From Zetaproteobacteria bacterium (GTDB taxonomy: Bacteria; Pseudomonadota; Alphaproteobacteria; Micavibrionales; Micavibrionaceae), in NCBI GenBank assembly GCA_002747015.1, contig NVXI01000007.1:134018-156130 (forward strand): DNA of 22,113 nucleotides. The letters run 5' to 3'. Shown here in pieces: positions 17,074 through 22,113 of this stretch (positions within the stretch are counted from its first letter, which is position 1; each line of letters opens with the position of its first letter). The position numbers were made by a program, and so were the translations under genes. The notes under the pieces are model-generated. The model saw nothing but the letters and a program-made list of their open reading frames with translations, did not search any database and was not told where the DNA came from.

Positions 17074-17592
17074 ATGCGTGTTGACTATAAAGAATTAATG
17101 GAAAAATTGGGTGTAGGACATGAACTTGCGCCATACGAAACTAGGCCTTGGTTCTTGCATGATTCAGAGCAAGGTATCTCTTGCAGTGCAGAGGTACGCA
17201 TAGGTCCCGGCGCAGAAGATGTTGAGCTTGAAATTCAATTCCTGCATGATGAAGAAGATGCGCGCTACGATGACGATGAAAATTATGGCGGGCCAGAGCA
17301 AATCATGATGATGCGTTTTTTACCTTCAAAGGAGCATATATGGGCCGAAAAACTAATGTATGTCAGGGGAGAAGACTACGCAAACAAAATTCATGACTGG
17401 GGCGAAAGAGGCTGTGAATTTTTCTGCAACTGCATTGGCGCACTACAAATGGGCGAAATGCCTGACATTGATGAAATGATTGAACAAAGCCTTACCGATC
17501 GCAGCAAAGGTGGACGCGGTGGACGTAAAGGTCGTGTCGGTAAAAAAGGCTTTAAAGTAGAGCAAAAACCGATGATGGGCATGAAAAACTAA
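17074..17592 (+). CDS. Uncharacterised acidic protein with Gly/Arg/Lys-rich tail
   Basis: I do not recognise this 172-residue protein. Residues 1-140 are strongly acidic (HDEEDARYDDDENYGGPEQ at 58-76; PDIDEMIEQ at 130-138) with a Trp- and Cys-containing core (HDWGERGCEFFCNCIGALQM). Residues 141-172 switch to a basic, flexible tail (SKGGRGGRKGRVGKKGF) that could bind nucleic acid or an acidic partner. There is no signal or membrane segment. I start it at the ATG at 17074. The frame is open from 16954, but those 40 codons are A+T-rich and look non-coding. The ATG has a possible -10 box (TATGAT at 17062-17067) so close that the message may be nearly leaderless. It converges with terD, with 10 bases between. 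Confidence 0.65.
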   Translation: MRVDYKELMEKLGVGHELAPYETRPWFLHDSEQGISCSAEVRIGPGAEDVELEIQFLHDEEDARYDDDENYGGPEQIMMMRFLPSKEHIWAEKLMYVRGEDYANKIHDWGERGCEFFCNCIGALQMGEMPDIDEMIEQSLTDRSKGGRGGRKGRVGKKGFKVEQKPMMGMKN

Positions 17593-17602
17593 AGCTAAAA
17601 TA

Positions 17603-18244
17603 TCATCCCGTATGCACAATAATATCGTAATCCCTAGCAATTTCCGCAAGCCCGCCCTGAACCAAAGTGCCTACAGCAACAAAATGCCATTTCGGCCCTT
17701 CCCGGTTCAAACATCCAACTAACATGCCCGTCTCGGTACTTCTCTTAACATCGTCATTCAACTCATAACGCAACAGCTCTTGACCATTAGACGCATTAAC
17801 AACACGGATATATGCGTTGCGCAAACTTGCCATTGTTTGTTCTTTTTCTTCACCCTTATGGATGGAAAGCACAAACATCACCTTTACCACCTCGAATGGA
17901 ATACCATTCAAATCAATAGTGATAGACTCATCATCTCCATCCCCTGCGCCTGTACGGTTATCACCATTATGAGTAACCGCACCGTCACTAGCCTCCAAAT
18001 TATTATAAAATACAAAATCATTATCAACGCGGGTTTTTTCATCCTTGTTCAGCAGAAAACAACTCACATCCAGATCTAATGTATCAACATCAAATTGCTT
18101 CAAGTCCCAGCCAATACCAACCAAAATTTTGGACATCGTCGGGTCTTTAGCGGTCAGATTAACCTCATCCCCTTTGGTAATTATGTTATCTGAAATCTCA
18201 ATATCTACATCAGAATCAAAGGAGGAATCAAAAATATCAACCAT
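17603..18244 (-). CDS. terD: TerD-family tellurite-resistance / stress protein
   Basis: This 213-residue cytoplasmic protein is a typical TerD. It has ILVGIGWDLKQFDVDTLDLD (40-59), DFVFYNN (76-82), the calcium-binding loop HNGDNRTGAGDGDDE (92-106), ESITIDLNGIPFEVVKVMFV and RVVNASNGQELLRYELNDD. Known TerD-family members bind Ca2+ through this acidic loop and act in resistance to tellurite, phage, colicins and membrane stress; the exact role here is not shown. It is the last gene of a minus-strand cluster, 32 bases downstream of a CaCA-type exchanger, which makes shared transcription and a Ca2+-linked function plausible. Residues 1-20 are an acidic extension ahead of the core. The ribosome site is weak. 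Confidence 0.92.
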   Translation of the reverse strand: MVDIFDSSFDSDVDIEISDNIITKGDEVNLTAKDPTMSKILVGIGWDLKQFDVDTLDLDVSCFLLNKDEKTRVDNDFVFYNNLEASDGAVTHNGDNRTGAGDGDDESITIDLNGIPFEVVKVMFVLSIHKGEEKEQTMASLRNAYIRVVNASNGQELLRYELNDDVKRSTETGMLVGCLNREGPKWHFVAVGTLVQGGLAEIARDYDIIVHTG

Positions 18245-18276
18245 TTACAAAGACCCTAGCTCTACTGTTAAAAAAC

Positions 18277-19266
18277 TCACGCACTTATATTCGCCACATA
18301 AATATATATATTATAGATGATATAAGATAGAAAAAACAAACTTCCGGTAAAACGACTAATCCGCCCGAACATACATAAAATAAACACAAAACACATAGAA
18401 ACCAATAACGTAATCCAAATATCAAAATTCAAAATTTGCGCCGCGAAATCTCCACTTGAAATCGGTTTGCTCAATGATGCAAACCCTAATATCATCAAAA
18501 TATTAAAAACATTAGAACCAACAATATTGCCGATAACCATTTCTGACTGCCCCTTACGCGCGGCAATGATACTGGTCGAAAGCTCCGGCAGGGATGTGCC
18601 AAACGCAATAATACTCAGCGCAATAACAGACTCCGGAACACCAATTAATCCTGCGCTAACCTGCGCACCTTTCACAAGAAACTCCGCACCAACAGCAATA
18701 CAAATAAGCCCTAATAACAATGTTCCATATGCAAACGAGTCATTTTTAAATAATATTTCATCGCTCTCACCATTACCCTCAGGCTCACTATGTCCCATAG
18801 ATTTATACTGATAGAAAATATAACTACCTAAAATAGCCACCATTCCAAATCCAGCAAGACGCGAAATCCCCCCAGAATATAATAACGCTATTAAGCCAAT
18901 CGTCGCCAACATCATAAAGATAAGATCCCGCACCAGCGTCCTAGACACTTTGATAGACAAGACCGATATAAGCGAAGTACACCCCAAAACCATCAGAATA
19001 TTCGCAATATTTGAACCCAAAACATTACCCAGCGCAATCCCCGGAGACCCCTGAAGGTTGGCTATAACCGAAACAATCAACTCCGGCAAAGATGTGCCAA
19101 ATGCAATAATCGTAAATCCAACAATCAACGGCGAGACACCATACCGGTTTGCAATAAAAACCCCCGCATCAACAGCCCAACCACCGCCCTTAATAAGCAT
19201 AATAATGCCAAGGAAAAGAGCACCTAACGATAAAACCGTTGTGTCATAATATGAAAATGAATTCAT
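18277..19266 (-). CDS. CaCA-superfamily sodium/calcium-type exchanger (YrbG-like)
   Basis: This 329-residue inner-membrane protein has about ten helices arranged as two inverted repeats. Each repeat carries the ion-site motifs GTSLPE (57-62 and 223-228) and GN-x2-GSN (GNVLGSN 80-86; GNIVGSN 246-252). This is the signature of Ca2+/cation antiporters exchanging Ca2+ for Na+, K+ or H+; the ion pair cannot be decided. The cytosolic loop between the halves (about 153-177) is acidic. It lies between a TerA-like gene (21 bases upstream) and terD (32 bases downstream), so the three look like one operon. This position suggests that the exchanger sets the calcium level to which the Ter proteins respond. 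The C terminus SYIIYNIYIYVANISA is unusually rich in Tyr and Ile. Confidence 0.92.
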   Translation of the reverse strand: MNSFSYYDTTVLSLGALFLGIIMLIKGGGWAVDAGVFIANRYGVSPLIVGFTIIAFGTSLPELIVSVIANLQGSPGIALGNVLGSNIANILMVLGCTSLISVLSIKVSRTLVRDLIFMMLATIGLIALLYSGGISRLAGFGMVAILGSYIFYQYKSMGHSEPEGNGESDEILFKNDSFAYGTLLLGLICIAVGAEFLVKGAQVSAGLIGVPESVIALSIIAFGTSLPELSTSIIAARKGQSEMVIGNIVGSNVFNILMILGFASLSKPISSGDFAAQILNFDIWITLLVSMCFVFILCMFGRISRFTGSLFFLSYIIYNIYIYVANISA

Positions 19267-19287
19267 TACATTACTTTCAGGGATAAA

Positions 19288-20037
19288 TTATGCAGGATTT
19301 TTTTGCCCATCTGCCCATTCAAGACCATATCCAAACGCACGATCCATTTCTTCATGTCCTGGGAAATATTCGGTTCTATTGGTTAATTTTATACCACCGC
19401 GTACGTTTTCAAGCTCTGCCACAGCGCAAAGCGACAACGCATCATCATGTGCATTCAATGTTACATATAGATCACTTTCGCCCGGAACATCGACAACAAT
19501 TTGCGGATTCAATTCCGACCAACGCAACGCACCTTTATAAATATAAATATAAATCAAAATACGCTTAATATCGTTCCATTTTTCGCCATTAACCAAAAGA
19601 TACTCATCATCACCTTCCGCATCTCCGGTTCTTTCATCACCTGATAAAGAGACAAAGGGTACCTCATTAAAATCGCCAAATTTCTCACCAAAAGCCTGAA
19701 TAGATCCGCGCGTTCCATCTTGCATTTCATACAGACAGCCAATATCAAGATCGACACCAACCTTGCGCACCTTCTTAAACCATCGGCCAAACAGCCCAGA
19801 ATCTTCAATACGAATATTATCCCATGCAACGCCAATCATAAAAGATTCAACGCCGTTCTTTCCCGGAGAAATAGCAACACTATCCCCGACCTTAGCCAAG
19901 AATTCACAATTATCCGGATGATCACTAGCAACACGATATCCCGCCGCACCAAGCGAAGCACCATGCCCTGAAAAATCGACAATACTCTCGCTTGCTTGTG
20001 TTAATGATGTAACAGAACAGTTTTCTTTTTTAGACAT
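19288..20037 (-). CDS. TerA-like (TerD superfamily) stress protein
   Basis: This 249-residue protein matches the TerA branch of the Ter superfamily. It has GVDLDIGCLYEMQDGTRGSI (94-113), FVSLSGDERTGDAEGDDEYL (128-147, an acidic probable Ca2+ loop), KWNDIKRILIYIYIYKGALR and a C-terminal ALSLCAVAELENVRGGIKLT followed by YFPGHEEMDRAFGYGLEW. Plasmid TerA proteins are longer, so this is a compact version. It should be cytosolic. AAGGAAG lies about ten bases before the ATG at 20037. It precedes the CaCA exchanger and terD on the same strand with gaps of 21 and 32 bases and probably leads or follows the membrane protein gene at 20119-20808 in one unit. Role: presumed partner of TerD. Confidence 0.85.
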   Translation of the reverse strand: MSKKENCSVTSLTQASESIVDFSGHGASLGAAGYRVASDHPDNCEFLAKVGDSVAISPGKNGVESFMIGVAWDNIRIEDSGLFGRWFKKVRKVGVDLDIGCLYEMQDGTRGSIQAFGEKFGDFNEVPFVSLSGDERTGDAEGDDEYLLVNGEKWNDIKRILIYIYIYKGALRWSELNPQIVVDVPGESDLYVTLNAHDDALSLCAVAELENVRGGIKLTNRTEYFPGHEEMDRAFGYGLEWADGQKNPA

Positions 20038-20118
20038 CCCGATCGTCTTCCTTTAAAATAGAATAATCACCTACACAACGATATCACTACCAGCATGATA
20101 AATAAAGATAAGAGATTC

Positions 20119-20808
20119 CTAGAGGTCAAAAGAAGAGTTTTTTAAAGACAGCCTTCTCCGCAATTCAAGGCAATATAATAAAACGAAATAAAAGAGATAC
20201 AGTTCCTGCACTTCACTTCCTCTTTCAAACAGTTGAATACCCAGAACATCCGCTTTATCAACAATCTTCAGGACAAGAAAAATACCCGCAGTGACATAAA
20301 GAAATCTAGGGGGATAGATAATACGAAATTTCTTGGGCAAAAAATCAGGCTTAACCTTCATAAGTAATGGCATAATAAGGCCACCAACAATCACCCCCAA
20401 TTCTAAAATTAAGCGCGGCTTCTGATCAAGCCAAGAGGACGTGTTATGCAAGTTGGTTTCACCCTGATCATTCAAATTATTCCAATAATCGGGCGTTGAC
20501 CAGTTCAAAACATGCTGCCCCCAACTTATCTCTTCACCCGCAACATAGAAGCAACATAAAGTCATTAAGCCAATCCATGCGCTTAACCACGGCACCTCTT
20601 TAAAATTCAATCCATGCAACATTGTCGCTGATATAACAAGCGCCAAGAAAATTATAATAAATTGCACAAACTCATGCGGCCCACTTTCAGAATGTAAGAT
20701 AGATAAAGTCTGGGAAGGCAATAATAGCTCTAAAAAAATTTGAACAACCGCCATCAATAACGGAATCCATAACCATAATAATTTATGCATTTCTTTATCT
20801 TGAACCAT
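20119..20808 (-). CDS. Polytopic membrane protein with GEEISWGQ motif, unknown function
   Basis: The 229-residue protein has about six predicted membrane helices. Conserved-looking polar motifs sit next to or within them: ESGPHEFVQF (41-50), AGEEISWGQHVLNWSTP (90-106), ETNLHN (117-122) and RGSEVQELYLFYF (196-208). I have the impression that GEEISWGQ with a later NLHN recurs in uncharacterised bacterial membrane proteins, but I cannot name a family. Glu and His at membrane level would suit an enzyme or metal site; this is speculation. AGGGGAG precedes the ATG at 20808 by nine bases; a second Met is at residue 7. It lies 81 bases upstream of the TerA-like gene on the same strand and may be the first gene of that cluster. 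Confidence 0.75.
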   Translation of the reverse strand: MVQDKEMHKLLWLWIPLLMAVVQIFLELLLPSQTLSILHSESGPHEFVQFIIIFLALVISATMLHGLNFKEVPWLSAWIGLMTLCCFYVAGEEISWGQHVLNWSTPDYWNNLNDQGETNLHNTSSWLDQKPRLILELGVIVGGLIMPLLMKVKPDFLPKKFRIIYPPRFLYVTAGIFLVLKIVDKADVLGIQLFERGSEVQELYLFYFVLLYCLELRRRLSLKNSSFDL

Positions 20809-20909
20809 CTTGAATAGCTCCCCTTAAAACCAGTATAATCATTACAAACTCTATCACCGAGTGTCAATCTGCACATACCTATACAAACACATAATATTTA
20901 ACTGTAACC

Positions 20910-20938
20910 TTGCTTAAAATGACACGAATACGTATATG
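20910..20938 (+). promoter_or_regulatory. Candidate promoter of the MBL-fold gene
   Basis: TTGCTT at 20910-20915 and TATATG at 20933-20938 are separated by 17 bases, a usual sigma-70 layout. The ATG at 20979 is 40 bases after the -10 box. TATGAT at 20935-20940 is an alternative -10. Confidence 0.4.
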
Positions 20939-20978
20939 ATTGAGTGTAATAAAATATCATGCCCAGAGAAGACATACC

Positions 20979-21866
20979 ATGAAACATATCCCACTCCTTA
21001 TTATGACACTATTTATTGCTCCACTCTCGGCGCAGGCACAAAACGATGACGTTAAAATAATTCAGGTCAAAAACAATATATATCAACTCATAAGCCCTAT
21101 GGGCGGAAACGTAACTGTATCAACGGGTGAAGATGGTACTTTTATTTTCGACGATCAATTAAGCGGGCGCAGTGAAATCATAAAATCCGCGGTCAAGAGT
21201 ATTAACGACCAAGATATAAAATTCATTCTAAATACGCACTATCATTTCGATCACACTGGAGGGAATGAGTTTTTTGGTGAAGAAAATGCAATAATCGTTG
21301 CGCATGACAACGTGCGCAAGCGTTTAAGCACAGAGCAATTCATTACCTATTTCAGCAAGAAGATGCCCCCACTATCTAAGGCAGGCTTACCTGTGGTGAC
21401 CTTCTCAAAGGATATCACTTTTCACCATAATAATGATGATATTAAAATAACGCATATTCCAAATGCTCACACAGACGGCGATGCCATCGCCTATTTCACA
21501 AATCAAAATATCATTGTCGCTGGTGACATAATATTCAACGGCATGTATCCGTTCATCGACACAGAACATGGCGGATCAATCCACGGCCTTATCGCCGCCC
21601 ATGATACATTACTTGCCATTGCCAATGACGACACAATCATCGTCCCTGGACATGGCCCGCTTATGAATAAAGCAGAATTGCAAACCTATCGACACGCACT
21701 GGCAACAATCACCAAGAATATAGAGCGTGCAATCAAAGACGGAAAAACTCTAGAACAAACCATCGCCACAAAGCCTACGAAAGACTTTGATGAAACATTG
21801 GGCAAAGGGTTCATAGGGCCAGATGCCTTTACAACCATCCTCTATAATCATTTAAATAATAAATAA
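20979..21866 (+). CDS. Secreted metallo-beta-lactamase-fold hydrolase
   Basis: The 295-residue protein starts with a signal peptide (MKHIPLLIMTLFIAPLSAQA, cleavage near residue 20), so it acts in the periplasm or outside. The metal-binding set is complete: HYHFDH (87-92; His87, His89, Asp91, His92), His164 (PNAHTDGD), Asp183 (VAGDIIFNG) and His225 (PGHGP). The extended C terminus (235-295) is helical. The pattern fits the general MBL-fold hydrolase group with two metals; the substrate is unknown, and calling it a true beta-lactamase is not justified. The frame extends to a TTG at 20940, but the signal peptide and AGAGAAG before 20979 support the ATG. It diverges from the GEEISWGQ protein gene and is followed by an IS30-type element. 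Confidence 0.9.
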   Translation: MKHIPLLIMTLFIAPLSAQAQNDDVKIIQVKNNIYQLISPMGGNVTVSTGEDGTFIFDDQLSGRSEIIKSAVKSINDQDIKFILNTHYHFDHTGGNEFFGEENAIIVAHDNVRKRLSTEQFITYFSKKMPPLSKAGLPVVTFSKDITFHHNNDDIKITHIPNAHTDGDAIAYFTNQNIIVAGDIIFNGMYPFIDTEHGGSIHGLIAAHDTLLAIANDDTIIVPGHGPLMNKAELQTYRHALATITKNIERAIKDGKTLEQTIATKPTKDFDETLGKGFIGPDAFTTILYNHLNNK

Positions 21867-21868
21867 AT

Positions 21869-21900
21869 GCACTTCAATGGTGGAATCTAAAATGAAGTGC
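21869..21900. repeat. Inverted repeat at the probable left end of the IS30-type element
   Basis: GCACTTCA (21869-21876) and TGAAGTGC (21893-21900) form a perfect 8-bp inverted repeat around a 16-base loop. It begins within a few bases of the MBL-gene stop and 50 bases before the transposase ATG. It may be part of the terminal repeat of the element or a transcription block protecting the transposase gene; no T-tract follows. Confidence 0.5.
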
Positions 21901-21948
21901 GACTTTCGTTAATTTATGCCCCTTTGGGGTGATAAGGAGAAAGTCAAA

Positions 21949-22113
21949 ATGCACAAAAATTATAGCCAGCTCAGCCTAAATGAACGCCGTACAATTTACA
22001 AATTATTAGAGGTCGGGAAAAGTAAAACAGATATTGCTCACCAGATTGGGCGCCATCGTTCAACAATATTCCGTGAAGTCAGGCGCAATAGTTTTTATCT
22101 CGCAGAAGATCAA
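21949..22113 (+). CDS. IS30-family transposase, N-terminal part
   Basis: The first 55 residues are present and the frame is open to the window edge. They form the helix-turn-helix domain typical of IS30 transposases: YSQLSLNERRTIYKLLEVGK, then DIAHQIGRHRSTIFREVRRN (residues 28-47), which binds the terminal repeats. The DDE catalytic domain is not in the window. AAGGAGA lies eight bases before the ATG, a strong ribosome site. No damage is visible, so the element may be intact and active. Confidence 0.9.
   Translation, partial: MHKNYSQLSLNERRTIYKLLEVGKSKTDIAHQIGRHRSTIFREVRRNSFYLAEDQ

Larger units (their letters stand above)
21868..22113 (+). mobile_element. IS30-family insertion sequence, left part
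   Basis: The element is recognised from its transposase (21949 onward) and the inverted-repeat structure just ahead of it. The left boundary is approximate; the right end and any target duplication lie beyond the window. Confidence 0.65.

Noticed and set aside
20979..21866. Antibiotic-resistance beta-lactamase
   Set aside because: The HxHxDH fold motif is shared by many hydrolases; nothing seen here identifies beta-lactam specificity.
1..22113. CRISPR arrays, tRNA/rRNA genes, riboswitches, prophage genes
   Set aside because: No regularly spaced repeats, cloverleaf-like sequences, rRNA stretches or phage structural genes were seen in either strand.

Overview
The window reads as chromosomal DNA of an alphaproteobacterium of fairly low G+C (about 40% by eye). 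The main pointers are a GST-fold protein that closely matches the alphaproteobacterial FtsZ-binding protein FzlA, a PleC/DivJ-type sensor kinase, and the tadA / rluB-rsmD arrangement. The lineage cannot be fixed further from the sequence alone. Coding density is high. Most genes are ordinary housekeeping genes, with one accessory block at the right end.

Layout. 1-648 holds the N-terminal part of an Amt-type ammonium channel (minus strand, runs off the left edge). 649-1281 is a decayed spacer with a broken IS200/IS605 transposase and an orphan coding-like frame. 1282-3216 is a soluble multi-PAS histidine kinase. 3228-4844 (minus) is an SDR oxidoreductase downstream of fzlA. 4911-6785 (minus) is a periplasmic YceI protein followed by a cytochrome b561-YceI fusion. 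6852-7055 is a small membrane protein, divergent from uppP (7111-7935). 7914-9385 (minus) is rluB-rsmD, and tadA (9384-9851, plus) diverges from rluB with overlapping start codons. purD (9918-11213) and putA (11292-14309) are on the minus strand, and xseA (14370-15791) diverges from putA.

The right-hand part is more unusual. 15811-16905 encodes a membrane-anchored protein with an apparently catalytically dead SNase-like domain. It diverges from an unrecognised acidic protein with a Gly/Arg/Lys tail (17074-17592). A minus-strand cluster (20037 to 17603) has the order TerA-like protein, CaCA-type cation exchanger, TerD, and may include an upstream polytopic membrane protein with a GEEISWGQ motif (20119-20808). 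I infer a calcium-linked, tellurite-resistance-type stress module. A secreted metallo-beta-lactamase-fold hydrolase (20979-21866) follows, and the window ends inside an IS30-family transposase.

Across the window the 7-mer CTGTACG (or its complement CGTACAG) occurs at least 15 times, evenly split between sense and antisense relative to the genes. The palindrome CGTACG occurs at least 14 times. Both counts exceed a simple composition estimate and suggest a DNA-level signal. No tRNA, rRNA, CRISPR array or riboswitch was recognised.
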